This document shows positions 5,376 to 13,531 of a stretch of DNA of 25,470 nt, piece by piece (the first letter of the stretch is position 1; every line of letters begins with the position of its first letter). Both the position numbers and the translations under genes were made by a program. The stretch comes from JAWXUD01 sp044432945. Lineage in GTDB: Bacteria > Cyanobacteriota > Vampirovibrionia > Gastranaerophilales > Gastranaerophilaceae. The notes under the pieces were generated by a model. The model saw only the letters and a list, made by a program, of their open reading frames with translations. It was not told the DNA's origin and searched no databases. The stretch covers positions 1 to 25,470 of the forward strand of contig JAWXUD010000024.1 of assembly GCA_044432945.1 (NCBI GenBank). Direction: 5' to 3'.

Positions 5376-7928
5376 TTAAAACAAATTCAATTGAGGCTCT
5401 TGAACATTTGGGGTCTCAGATTTTTTACGACTAGATAAATTATTAGAATTATCCTTTTGCATTTTAACCATCAAATCTTGAGAACGCTTAACGACCTCAT
5501 TAGGCAACCCCGCCATTTTCGCAACCTGAATACCATAACTCTTACTTGTGCCACCTTGAACAATTTTGCGTAAAAACTCAATTTCTCCGTTTTGCTCAGC
5601 AATAGTAATTCTGAAATTTTTAATCTGCTCAAAACTATTTGTCATAACATTCAACTCATGATAATGCGTAGCAAAAATTGTTCTCGCTTTTATAGTATTT
5701 GCTACAAACTCTGATACTGACCAAGCTATAGCAACACCGTCATAAGTGCTTGTTCCACGTCCGATTTCATCAAGCAATATCAAGCTTTTATCGGTTGCAG
5801 AATTTAAAATATAAGCTGTTTCAATCATCTCAACCATAAAAGTCGACTGCCCTAGTGTTAAGTCATCACTCGCACCAACACGAGTAAAAATCTTATCAAC
5901 TACACCTATTTTAACAAAATCAGCAGGAACCCACGAACCAATTTGTGCTATTAAAGCTATCAACGCATTTTGACGCATATAAGTAGATTTTCCAGCCATA
6001 TTTGGTCCTGTTAATATCATAAACTGCGTCATACCCGATTTAGCATTAGCCTGTAACTCCAAATCATTCGCCACATACTCACCTAATGGCAAAATTTGCT
6101 CTAATACAGGGTGACGACCATTTTTAATAATCAAATCACCTGATACATCGACTATGGGCTTAGTGAAATTTTGTTCAACAGCCACTTGTGCCAAACCGAC
6201 AATAACATCACAGCACGCTATCGCTTCAGCTATTTCACGAATTTGAGTAACAAACTCTCTTGCATACTCACGAAAATCAACAAACAATTTATGCTCCAAC
6301 TCTATCGATTTGAATTTTGCCGAAAGCACATCGTCTTCATGTTTTTTTAATTCATCAGTGATATAACGCTCACCAGATGACAAAGTTTGCTTACGCACAT
6401 AATTTTTAGGAACTAAATTTGAATTGACATGTGACACCTCGATAAAATATCCAAATATACGATTATACCCAACTTTTAGATTTTTAATCCCAGTTTTTTC
6501 ACGCTCTTGCTCCTCATAAGCACAAATCCAGTTTTCACCACCAGTCAATAAATCCCTGAAATAATCTAACTCATTAGAAACACCGTTTGCAATAATTCCA
6601 CCCTCTTTAAAAGTAATAGGTGCATTTTCACTTACTGTTTTATTAATTATTTTAGCAAACTCAAAAATATTTTCTTCATAATCCGAAACTTTTTCTAACG
6701 GATTAAATTCTAATTTCTTTGTAGCCTCCACCAAGCCAGGAAACACTAACAATGAATTTTTTAAACTCAAAAAATCACGTGGACTAGCAGAAGCATTCGA
6801 CAATTTTGTAGCAAGACGCTGAATGTCATAAATCCTATCAAGCAAACAAGATAATTCATTTCTCAACTCATTTTTCTCAACCAATTCCGTTACCATATTT
6901 TGACGTTCAATAATTTGCTCAACCTGCTTTAATGGCTGGCAAATCCAATTTTTCAACAACCTAGCACCCATATTGGTTTTAGTCTTATCAATAGACCACA
7001 AAAGAGAACCATAACGATTTTTGTCACGCTGAGTTTCGGTCAATTCAAGATTTTTACGTGTATTAGCATCTATTATCATATATTCTGATAATTCATAAGG
7101 CTCAATTCTATCAAATTTAGGAATATTATCTTTCATTGTTTCCCAAACATAAGCTAAAACAGCACCACAAGCTCTAAAACCTAATTTATATCTATCATAT
7201 CCAAAAGCCTCTAGACTTTGTGCTTGAAATACTGCTTTTAAATTCGTCTGTGCAAAATGCTCGTCAAATACTGATAACGGAATTTTTGAACAGCTATAAA
7301 ATTTAGTAATCTCTTCTGGTAGAACTATTTTCTCCTCAGGTACTATCTGAAACGGCTTAATCTCACCACGTACAGCAGGAGCGATAACTTCAGCAGGATT
7401 TATTCTCGCCAATTCTGAAAGAATTAAATTCAAACTTCCTTGCGTTGTCTTAAATTCGCCAGTTGAAATATCAGTATAAGCTAATCCATACAAATCTGTT
7501 TTTTCATCATTAAATATAGCAACAATATAGTTATTAGAATTGGTCTGCAATAGATCACTTTCTAACAATGTACCCGATGTTATAATCCTAGTAATCCCAC
7601 GTTTCACGTTACCCTTAGCCGTTTTGGGGTCTTCTAATTGATCACAAATTATTACCTTATAATCCCTTTTAACAAGCTTTTCTAAATAACCATTAACAGA
7701 TTTTATTGGAATGCCAGCCAAAGGAATTCTTCCAAACTTTCCTTGCTCACGACCTGTCAGAGTTATTTCTAACTCTTTTGACATAGTAACAGCATCTTCA
7801 AAAAAAGTTTCGTAAAAATCACCCAAACGATACAACAAAATCTTATCCTGATGCTCATGTTTAATTTTTACATACTCCTGCATCGTTGGCGTCAAATCAT
7901 TAGGATCTATATCTATTGTATTTATCAT
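5376..7928 (-). CDS. mutS: DNA mismatch repair protein MutS
   Basis: MutS recognises mismatches and small loops and is a DNA-dependent ATPase. Taking the start at 7928 gives 850 residues, close to bacterial MutS1. The mismatch-reading Phe-Tyr-Glu lies at 38-40 (GDFYETFFEDA). Walker A GPNMAGKST is at 641-649, and the Walker B Asp-Glu is at 720-721 (LILLDEIGRGTSTYDG). The extreme C-terminus is QLNLF, a good match to the beta sliding-clamp binding pentapeptide. Alternative ATGs at 7949 and 7988 are in frame. The 7988 start would overlap the divergent gene and lie upstream of the candidate promoter, so it is unlikely. Choosing between 7949 and 7928 is uncertain: at 7949 the mRNA would be almost leaderless. 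No mutL is adjacent. Confidence 0.95.
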   Translation of the reverse strand: MINTIDIDPNDLTPTMQEYVKIKHEHQDKILLYRLGDFYETFFEDAVTMSKELEITLTGREQGKFGRIPLAGIPIKSVNGYLEKLVKRDYKVIICDQLEDPKTAKGNVKRGITRIITSGTLLESDLLQTNSNNYIVAIFNDEKTDLYGLAYTDISTGEFKTTQGSLNLILSELARINPAEVIAPAVRGEIKPFQIVPEEKIVLPEEITKFYSCSKIPLSVFDEHFAQTNLKAVFQAQSLEAFGYDRYKLGFRACGAVLAYVWETMKDNIPKFDRIEPYELSEYMIIDANTRKNLELTETQRDKNRYGSLLWSIDKTKTNMGARLLKNWICQPLKQVEQIIERQNMVTELVEKNELRNELSCLLDRIYDIQRLATKLSNASASPRDFLSLKNSLLVFPGLVEATKKLEFNPLEKVSDYEENIFEFAKIINKTVSENAPITFKEGGIIANGVSNELDYFRDLLTGGENWICAYEEQEREKTGIKNLKVGYNRIFGYFIEVSHVNSNLVPKNYVRKQTLSSGERYITDELKKHEDDVLSAKFKSIELEHKLFVDFREYAREFVTQIREIAEAIACCDVIVGLAQVAVEQNFTKPIVDVSGDLIIKNGRHPVLEQILPLGEYVANDLELQANAKSGMTQFMILTGPNMAGKSTYMRQNALIALIAQIGSWVPADFVKIGVVDKIFTRVGASDDLTLGQSTFMVEMIETAYILNSATDKSLILLDEIGRGTSTYDGVAIAWSVSEFVANTIKARTIFATHYHELNVMTNSFEQIKNFRITIAEQNGEIEFLRKIVQGGTSKSYGIQVAKMAGLPNEVVKRSQDLMVKMQKDNSNNLSSRKKSETPNVQEPQLNLF

Positions 7929-7929
7929 G

Positions 7930-7986
7930 TTGATTTCTTGCTTATTCATAGCTATAATTATATTATAAAATTGAGAGGAATTCAAC
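7930..7986. promoter_or_regulatory. Divergent promoters for mutS and the 7987 gene
   Basis: On the plus strand, TTGATT (7930-7935), 17 bases, and TATAAT (7953-7958) form a good promoter for the 7987 gene, whose GAGAGGA ribosome binding site follows. On the minus strand, TTGAAT, 17 bases, then TATAAT (between 7985 and 7957 in plus coordinates) form a promoter for mutS, with the 7949 ATG only 7 bases past the -10. The two -10 elements overlap, so the polymerases would compete. Confidence 0.55.
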
Positions 7987-8586
7987 ATGGGTTGTTTGAG
8001 AAATTTAATAAATGCGGTAATACTATCACTAGCAGTAATCGGTTTTTTATCTTTAGGCGGGAAAGAATATGTATCAGATATTTTTTATGATTATATGCTA
8101 CCAGCGATACAAGATGTCGATGGTAGAGCTAGTCAAGTAGCGGATTTTTCAGACATTAATGAAGAATATCAAATAGAACAAGCAGTAGCATTAATGGGAT
8201 TTAATGGGGTTCTAGCCGAACACAAATCGTCTGGTCAAAAAATGGTAATAGCTGAAAGTGGTTTCGCTAATATAATAACGGCTGAAGATATCCAGTCCGA
8301 AAATGCCGCAGAAAAAATCAAACAAGCCACTGATAAAATAAAACTTAAAGTAGCTTCTATTGAAAAAGTAGATGTAACTGGGCGAGGCGAAATGCAAGTA
8401 ATGGGACAAAATGTACCATATTTAATTATCGACACTGAAATTAAAGGCTTGCCTATCAAAAATCTTTCTGGAATTATCGGAGTCGTTCAAGATGAGAATA
8501 ACAAATCTAAAATACTAATCTCATTAAATGAGAACGGCAAATATTCACAAATTATTACCAATGATTTTTTCAACAAAATAAAATAA
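7987..8586 (+). CDS. Uncharacterised membrane-anchored protein
   Basis: This is a 199-residue protein of unknown function. Residues 8-24 (INAVILSLAVIGFLSLG) form a single N-terminal hydrophobic segment, probably an uncleaved membrane anchor. The rest is hydrophilic and likely extracytoplasmic, with VADFSDINEEYQIEQAVALMGFNGVLAEHKSSGQKM and a beta-rich C-terminal half (VPYLIIDTEIKGLPIKNLSGIIGVV). A Cys at position 3 is too close to the N-terminus to be a lipobox. The start is fixed by GAGAGGA 7 bases upstream. It is divergent from mutS and convergent with the RicT-like gene, with 16 bases between the ends and no visible terminator. I cannot assign a family. Confidence 0.8.
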   Translation: MGCLRNLINAVILSLAVIGFLSLGGKEYVSDIFYDYMLPAIQDVDGRASQVADFSDINEEYQIEQAVALMGFNGVLAEHKSSGQKMVIAESGFANIITAEDIQSENAAEKIKQATDKIKLKVASIEKVDVTGRGEMQVMGQNVPYLIIDTEIKGLPIKNLSGIIGVVQDENNKSKILISLNENGKYSQIITNDFFNKIK

Positions 8587-8602
8587 ATTTTATATAACGA
8601 TA

Positions 8603-9526
8603 TTAAACATTTCCTGTTGAACTATTTTTATCATCTTCTAGACGTTTTAGTTCAGCAGTATCAGCTTCTTCGACATATTTGTTAATAGCTGGTGAATCAA
8701 TTTCAATATTTACATCAGCATCAACCATATCTATTTCAGATTTAGGAAACTCTTTTGTCTTTCCATCTTCCATTTTCACAGAAACTGTCCCTTTAACAAA
8801 CTGCAAGAAACAAACTTTCCCTAACCCCTCTGGCGTCATAACAGAAGAACCCACTGGTGGCATATCTTTTGCTGCATCTATATAATTGGAATATTCATAA
8901 TTCAAACAACACAATAATCGCCCACAAGTTCCTGAAATTTTACAAGGTGCAATAGGCATTCCCTGATCCTTAGCTTGCTTAACATTAATATTAGGAAATT
9001 TCTTCAAATGACCTGAGCAACAAAATCCTCTGCCACATATTCCACAACCCTGTTGTAGTGCAGTTTCATCACGAATTCCTATATGACGCAAATCAATTCT
9101 CACACGGGTAAAAGTTTGGGTCAAATCTTTCAACAACAATCTAAAATCAACACGCTCAGGTGCTGTATAATAAAAAGTTATTTTACGTTTATCAAAAGTT
9201 ATTTTGCACTCTATCAAATTCATATTTAATTTGTGGTTTTTAATAAACGATTTACACTTAAAAAAAGCATTCTCTTCTTCTTTTTTCAAATCCTCAATAG
9301 TTTGCAAATCTCTTTGCGAAAGCACTTTAATCACCTGTAATGGTGCCTGCTTGCATTTACAGTTTTCCCAAATTTCAGCCACTTGCGAGTTGACTAAAAA
9401 AGCTTTTAAAGCTTCTTCTCCTTTTTCCGTTCTGACTAAAACCATCTGACCATCACAAAGTTCGACTCCTTGTGGGACATCAAGTGGATAAAATTTATTT
9501 TTCAAATATCTAACTGCAAATTTCAT
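8603..9526 (-). CDS. PSP1 domain protein (RicT/YaaT-like)
   Basis: This 307-residue cytoplasmic protein belongs to the PSP1 family. The best-studied member, Bacillus subtilis RicT (YaaT), works with RicA and RicF and Fe-S clusters to guide RNA maturation by RNase Y, and affects sporulation and competence. The Cys-rich core is clear: CGICGRGFCCSGH with Cys161, 164, 169 and 170, then CKISGTCGRLLCCLNYEY with Cys195, 201, 206 and 207. The N-terminus (MKFAVRYL...QMVLVRTEKGEE) and the segment KITFYYTAPERVDFRLLLKDL also fit. Its ATG overlaps the gpsA stop as TAATG, so translation is probably coupled. Partners RicA and RicF are not in the window. An RNA-processing role here is inferred from the family only. 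Confidence 0.9.
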   Translation of the reverse strand: MKFAVRYLKNKFYPLDVPQGVELCDGQMVLVRTEKGEEALKAFLVNSQVAEIWENCKCKQAPLQVIKVLSQRDLQTIEDLKKEEENAFFKCKSFIKNHKLNMNLIECKITFDKRKITFYYTAPERVDFRLLLKDLTQTFTRVRIDLRHIGIRDETALQQGCGICGRGFCCSGHLKKFPNINVKQAKDQGMPIAPCKISGTCGRLLCCLNYEYSNYIDAAKDMPPVGSSVMTPEGLGKVCFLQFVKGTVSVKMEDGKTKEFPKSEIDMVDADVNIEIDSPAINKYVEEADTAELKRLEDDKNSSTGNV

Positions 9527-10527
9527 TATATATATCTTTCTTCTTCTTTTAATTTCCTATTCATAAGCTTATCAAGCAACGCTTCTGGTGTGATATCCGT
9601 ATAAACTGCCTCATAAATAGCACTACTTACAGGAACATCAATGTCTAATTTTTTAGCTAACTCGCAAATCGCCTTAGAAGTCTTGACCCCTTCAGCCACA
9701 GAACCCAACTCAGCCAAAATATCATCGATTTTTTTACCTTTAGCCAACAAAGCACCAACAGAATAATTTCTAGACATTGGACTTGAACAAGTTGCAATTA
9801 AGTCACCCATACCAGAAAGTCCATATAACGTAGAAGGATTTGCACCCAACTGAATGCTAACACGAACTATCTCAGCCATACCACGAGTAAGCAAAGCTCC
9901 TGTGCAGTTATCTCCCAATCCCATAGTACGGGCAAAGCCTGATGCAATAGCTATAACATTTTTTAAGCTACCACCAAACTCAACTCCTGCCACATCGTTA
10001 TTCGAATATAATCTAAATTTGCTAGTGACATTACAAGCTTTTTGAACAAAATTAGCAACGTCCATATCATCTGATGCGATAGATGCCGCCGTAGGCAACC
10101 CCGCCAAAACCTCTTTTGCCAAAGTTGGTCCAGATAATATCGCTAATTTTTGCTCTGGTAAAACATCTTTTATAACTTCACTCATTCTCATCAATGAAGG
10201 CAACTCTATACCCTTTGAAGCATTTACTAAAACCTGTTCAGACTTAATGCCAGCCTCTTTCAAGCACTCACAAACATTTCTAGTACCAGAAGTCGCAACC
10301 ACCGATAAAATAATATCCGCACCAGCTATCGCCTCTTTCAAATCAGAGGTCACTAAAACTTTGTCTTGCAATTGAATTTCTAAAGGTTTTGAGCAATGTT
10401 TATTATTTATCAAATCATCAGAAAGGTCAGCCGCACGACCCCAGACAGAAACCTCTTCAAAATTATCTGTCAACAGCCAAGCCAAAGTAAGCCCCCAACA
10501 ACCTGCACCTAATATCGTCAATTTCAT
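9526..10527 (-). CDS. gpsA: Glycerol-3-phosphate dehydrogenase [NAD(P)+]
   Basis: GpsA reduces dihydroxyacetone phosphate to sn-glycerol 3-phosphate for phospholipid synthesis in the cytoplasm. The 333-residue length is standard. The N-terminal Rossmann motif is GAGCWG (7-12), with Cys-Trp in the positions that are often Ser/Ala-Trp. NASKGIE carries Lys105, and GVEFGGSLKNVIAIASG carries the catalytic Lys189. Downstream, NCTGALLTRGMAEI and GLSGMGDLIATCSSPMSRN are the typical substrate-domain blocks. AGGGAGT about 8 bases upstream sets the start. It follows murQ by 24 bases and overlaps the PSP1 gene by one base, so it is part of the 13092-8603 gene run. Confidence 0.96.
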   Translation of the reverse strand: MKLTILGAGCWGLTLAWLLTDNFEEVSVWGRAADLSDDLINNKHCSKPLEIQLQDKVLVTSDLKEAIAGADIILSVVATSGTRNVCECLKEAGIKSEQVLVNASKGIELPSLMRMSEVIKDVLPEQKLAILSGPTLAKEVLAGLPTAASIASDDMDVANFVQKACNVTSKFRLYSNNDVAGVEFGGSLKNVIAIASGFARTMGLGDNCTGALLTRGMAEIVRVSIQLGANPSTLYGLSGMGDLIATCSSPMSRNYSVGALLAKGKKIDDILAELGSVAEGVKTSKAICELAKKLDIDVPVSSAIYEAVYTDITPEALLDKLMNRKLKEEERYI

Positions 10528-10551
10528 AACTTATACTCCCTTTTTCAATTC

Positions 10552-11448
10552 CTAACTAACAACTTGTTTTTCATTAATCAAACTACGCAATACTCCACGA
10601 TGCTTTCTCAACGCTTCACGAGCTTGAGATGCATCAAGGTTTAACTTGTTACAAATAATTGCTGTTTTAACTTCCCAATCACACTTTAAAAGTGTATGTA
10701 AAGCCTCACTATGAGAAGTTTCAGCGATATTAGCAACAATTCTTATCGCTCTATCTTTTAATTTTTCATTCGAAGCTTTCAAATCTATCATGAAGTTCTC
10801 ATAAGTCTTACCGATTTTAATCATAGCACCAGTTGACAACATATTCAAAATCATTTTTTGAGCAGTTCCAGCCTTCAATCTAGATGAACCAGCTATAACC
10901 TCAGGACCAACCTCAACACAAATAACATGCCCTGCCTCTTCGCTAATTTGAGCTTTTGCGTTACAAGTTATAGCAATAGTTTTGCAACCAATCTCCTCTG
11001 CTTTTTTCAAAACGCCCAACAAATATTTTGGATTTCCACTAGCCGATATGACAACCGCTACATCTTTTTTTGCTAATACACAAGCATCATCATAACCAGC
11101 TTCAAAATCGTCCTCAGCACCCTCGATAGCAAGAGTTAAAGCTTTCTCGCCACCTGCGATTACCCCTTGCACCATATAAGGTGAAACACTGAAAGTAGGT
11201 TGACACTCAGATGCATCTAGAACACCCAAACGCCCAGAAGTACCTGCACCAAAATAATACATATTACCATTTTGTAAAAATTGTTTAGCTATTATATCAA
11301 TAGCGACCGCAATATTTTCAGCTTCATCCTCTACTGCAAGTGCAACAATTTTATCCTCATTATTCATCTTCTGAACCATCTCTAAAGTTGAGATAATGTC
11401 GATGTTTTTCGTATTCTCATTACGATATTCTGTAATTACTTCACTCAT
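10552..11448 (-). CDS. murQ: N-acetylmuramic acid 6-phosphate etherase
   Basis: MurQ cleaves the lactyl ether of MurNAc-6-phosphate to GlcNAc-6-phosphate and D-lactate in peptidoglycan recycling. The 298-residue protein has the SIS-type sugar-phosphate domain: YYFGAGTSGRLGVLDASECQPTF, with Glu81, and GAEDDFEAG, with Glu112. These are the probable counterparts of E. coli Glu83 and Glu114. VVISASGNPKYLLG forms a second phosphate loop. The C-terminus KLNLDASQAREALRKHRGVLR is the usual small helical domain. An in-frame GTG at 11472 would extend it by 8 residues, but AAGGAGGT lies inside that extension, directly before the ATG at 11448, so I use the latter. No PTS transporter (MurP) or AnmK is nearby. 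Confidence 0.96.
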   Translation of the reverse strand: MSEVITEYRNENTKNIDIISTLEMVQKMNNEDKIVALAVEDEAENIAVAIDIIAKQFLQNGNMYYFGAGTSGRLGVLDASECQPTFSVSPYMVQGVIAGGEKALTLAIEGAEDDFEAGYDDACVLAKKDVAVVISASGNPKYLLGVLKKAEEIGCKTIAITCNAKAQISEEAGHVICVEVGPEVIAGSSRLKAGTAQKMILNMLSTGAMIKIGKTYENFMIDLKASNEKLKDRAIRIVANIAETSHSEALHTLLKCDWEVKTAIICNKLNLDASQAREALRKHRGVLRSLINEKQVVS

Positions 11449-11478
11449 AGCGTACCTCCTTAAATATAACACATAACC

Positions 11479-11940
11479 TTACACTAATTTCAACAAGTTA
11501 GCCATTTCAATTGCTGATTTCGCAGCATCTGCACCTTTATTACCAGCTTTTGTACCTGCACGCTCAATAGCCTGCTCAATATTATCAGTCGTCAACACAC
11601 CGAAAATCACAGGTACTTCGGTCTGCATACCAACACAAGCTACACCCTTAGACAGCTCTGCACTTACATAATCAAAGTGAGGAGTTGAACCCTTAATAAT
11701 AGCACCTAATGTAATAATAGCATCGTATTTTTTTGATTTAGCACATTTTAATGCTACCAACGGGATTTCAAAAGCCCCTGGAACTTTTACGATTTCAATA
11801 TTATCCTCAGACACTCCATGACGTTTTAGTTCATCAATAGCACCTGATAAAAGTTTTGAACCTATAAAATCATTAAACCTAGCAACTATAATGCAAAATT
11901 TTTCACTACCTGCAACAAGTTGCCCTTCATAAATTTTCAT
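11479..11940 (-). CDS. ribH: 6,7-dimethyl-8-ribityllumazine synthase
   Basis: RibH condenses the ribityl-amino-uracil intermediate with 3,4-dihydroxybutanone 4-phosphate to form the direct precursor of riboflavin, usually in an icosahedral or pentameric capsid. The 153-residue sequence aligns without gaps to the typical family pattern: ARFNDFIGSKLLSGA, VKVPGAFEIPLVA, then LGAIIKGSTPHFDYV with His88, and IERAGTKAGNKGADAA with Arg127, matching the catalytic residues known for the Bacillus enzyme. GGAGA about 7 bases upstream fixes the start. It stands alone from other rib genes and lies in a run with ccdA and murQ, 48 bases after ccdA. Confidence 0.97.
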   Translation of the reverse strand: MKIYEGQLVAGSEKFCIIVARFNDFIGSKLLSGAIDELKRHGVSEDNIEIVKVPGAFEIPLVALKCAKSKKYDAIITLGAIIKGSTPHFDYVSAELSKGVACVGMQTEVPVIFGVLTTDNIEQAIERAGTKAGNKGADAAKSAIEMANLLKLV

Positions 11941-11988
11941 TTCATTTTCTCCATATTCTTTAATAAATTTATTTTACACTATTTATAA

Positions 11989-12696
11989 CTATTTTACAAG
12001 AAGTGGAGCGAAAATTTTATAAAAAAGATATATTGAAGATAAAACCAATAATCCACCACTAATTTTCAACAAATAATCTGAAAATTTTTGAAAATTTGAT
12101 GATTGTTTAAAATGAGATGTCAAAAAGCCAGCCAATATCAAAATCAACCCCTGACCTAACGAAAACAAAAATAACATTATAATAGCGTCCAAAACACTTG
12201 CCGACAATGTAGCAAATGCCATAATCCCCGCCAATATCGGCGTTGAACAAGGAGTACCCGCAAGAGCGAAAACAGCACCTAAAATAACAGGATAAATAAA
12301 AATGCTCTGACTGTTACCACGAGGAATTTCTTTGACTAAAATTGGCAGTTCAAAATCAAGCATGCCTGTTAATTTAAGCCCCATAACTAAAATAATTCCC
12401 GCCACAAAAATCCCAAAATAACCTCCAGCATAAGAAATAAAAACCTTACCCGTAATCGCACAAATTATCCCAATCACTGAAAAGACAATCGCCGTACCAA
12501 AAACAAAAAACAGCATCTGCACAAATGTTTTCAAAGGATTTTCTTTAGAATAACCGCCAACATAACCCACGATAATCGGCAACATTGCCAAAGAGCAAGG
12601 CGACAAAGAAGCTATCAATCCGCCAATGAACGAAAGCGTGAATAAAATAACCAAGCTCCCATTTTGTGTAAATAGTTCAATATAATTCTCCATCAA
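11989..12696 (-). CDS. ccdA: CcdA/DsbD-type thiol-disulfide transmembrane protein
   Basis: This 235-residue protein has six predicted membrane segments and the two conserved Cys of the CcdA family: Cys34 in LIASLSPCSLAMLP and Cys150 in ALAGTPCSTPILAG. CcdA passes reducing equivalents from cytoplasmic thioredoxin across the membrane to exported thiol proteins, for example in cytochrome c maturation or disulfide repair. It starts 9 bases after the exported thioredoxin-like gene ends, so the two are almost certainly a functional pair, equivalent to the membrane and periplasmic modules of DsbD. ATG at 12696 or 12693 are both possible. No cytochrome c genes are in the window, so the final substrate is unknown. 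Confidence 0.92.
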   Translation of the reverse strand: MMENYIELFTQNGSLVILFTLSFIGGLIASLSPCSLAMLPIIVGYVGGYSKENPLKTFVQMLFFVFGTAIVFSVIGIICAITGKVFISYAGGYFGIFVAGIILVMGLKLTGMLDFELPILVKEIPRGNSQSIFIYPVILGAVFALAGTPCSTPILAGIMAFATLSASVLDAIIMLFLFSLGQGLILILAGFLTSHFKQSSNFQKFSDYLLKISGGLLVLSSIYLFYKIFAPLLVK

Positions 12697-12705
12697 ATCA
12701 CCTAC

Positions 12706-13092
12706 TTATCTCAAACTTTCAAGATATTTCGTCATCTCATCTTGAGAAATTGCACCCTCAATACGCTGTACCTGAGTACCATCAGAATTCAACAAAACAA
12801 TTGTAGGAACAAGTGTTACATTATATTCTTTGATTTTCCCATCATTGAATGAATTTTTATTCTCAACATGAATTTCTGTTAGAACAATTTTATCCTCAAA
12901 CGCAGGAAAAACATCTTTGATAATTTTATTCATCGTTTGGCAATCCATACACATTGAAGATGTAAACTTGATCATCTCAGGCATCTGCGAATTATTAACC
13001 TGAACAACTGGAGCTTCATTTTTAGAAAGCATCGCAAACGCTATCGCTGGTATTAAAAAAATTAACAGAATTACAATAAGATTTTTTTTCAT
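12706..13092 (-). CDS. Membrane-anchored thioredoxin-like protein
   Basis: This 128-residue exported thioredoxin-fold protein starts with two Lys and a hydrophobic segment at residues 5-20 (LIVILLIFLIPAIAFA), which acts as a signal anchor or a signal peptide cut after AFA. The redox site is SSMCMDCQTM, a CxxC with Met-Asp between Cys48 and Cys51. The cis-Pro is Pro96 (TLVPTIVLL). The fold is short and lacks inserts, like the TlpA/thioredoxin_2 group. It probably receives electrons from CcdA, encoded immediately downstream. AAAAGGGG lies about 8 bases before the ATG. The direction of the redox reaction (reductant rather than oxidant) is inferred from the CcdA pairing. Confidence 0.9.
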   Translation of the reverse strand: MKKNLIVILLIFLIPAIAFAMLSKNEAPVVQVNNSQMPEMIKFTSSMCMDCQTMNKIIKDVFPAFEDKIVLTEIHVENKNSFNDGKIKEYNVTLVPTIVLLNSDGTQVQRIEGAISQDEMTKYLESLR

Positions 13093-13117
13093 TTTATTTC
13101 CCCTTTTACTTTATTTT

Positions 13118-13145
13118 AGTATAAAACAAATAGAGATTTTCACAA
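13118..13145 (-). promoter_or_regulatory. Candidate promoter of the trx-ccdA-ribH-murQ-gpsA-PSP1 run
   Basis: On the minus strand, TTGTGA (13145-13140), a 16-base spacer and TATACT (13123-13118) precede the thioredoxin gene by 25 bases. This is the only convincing promoter I see before the six-gene run, although ribH may have its own weak one in the 48-base gap at 11941-11988. Confidence 0.45.
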
Positions 13146-13185
13146 ACTCCAACAAGGGAATATGAGAGCATTATAATTAAACAAA

Positions 13186-13350
13186 CTACAAATCCTCAGG
13201 CAAATAAAAATCCGCTTTTGATAACAATTCACGAGTATGCTCGTAACAACAAGTTTTTTTGCACACCTCCTGATAATTTCTAACAACACTAATAACATCA
13301 TCAACAGATAATCTAATAATTCTACGCTCATTTTCAATAATTTTTGCCAT
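13186..13350 (-). CDS. Small uncharacterised protein, 54 aa
   Basis: This short gene has a very good ribosome binding site (GGAGGTGG, 5 bases before ATG) and encodes 54 residues starting MAKIIENERRIIRLSVDDVIS. It is charged and helical, with Cys30, Cys34 and Cys35 (VCKKTCCYEHTRELL), and ends FYLPEDL. The three Cys and a His might bind metal, but I would not claim it. Codon use is like the neighbours. An overlapping 65-codon frame in another phase has no ribosome binding site and reads as low-quality hydrophobic sequence, so I prefer this one. It lies between the toxin-antitoxin pair and the thioredoxin gene. A 6-bp inverted repeat (CCAATT/AATTGG, 13362-13379) sits against its ribosome binding site. 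Confidence 0.7.
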   Translation of the reverse strand: MAKIIENERRIIRLSVDDVISVVRNYQEVCKKTCCYEHTRELLSKADFYLPEDL

Positions 13351-13361
13351 AAAATCCACCT

Positions 13362-13379
13362 CCAATTTATAATAATTGG
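13362..13379 (-). repeat. Inverted repeat next to the small-gene ribosome binding site
   Basis: CCAATT and AATTGG flank a 6-base AT loop directly before GAGGTGG of the 54-residue gene. It could be an operator or a small hairpin. Nothing else is evident in the 181-base interval 13351-13531, apart from a weak TTTGAA/TTCAAA repeat near 13447-13464 after the antitoxin gene. Confidence 0.35.
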
Positions 13380-13531
13380 TTACGGCACAAAACCTACGAA
13401 AATTTACAAAATCATTTATAAAGCATAGAAATCACCATTGTAATTTGAAGAAAATTTCAAATAATAAACAATTAAATATATAAAATTTTGGAACAAATAA
13501 ATACTTATCCCACATCTATATTTAAAAACCA

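Noticed and set aside
11449..11472. GTG start extending MurQ by 8 residues
   Set aside because: The strong AAGGAGGT ribosome binding site lies inside the extension and points to ATG 11448.
13140..13337. 65-codon hydrophobic minus-strand frame
   Set aside because: It overlaps the better 54-residue gene (13186-13350) in another phase, has no ribosome binding site and reads as a shadow of that gene.
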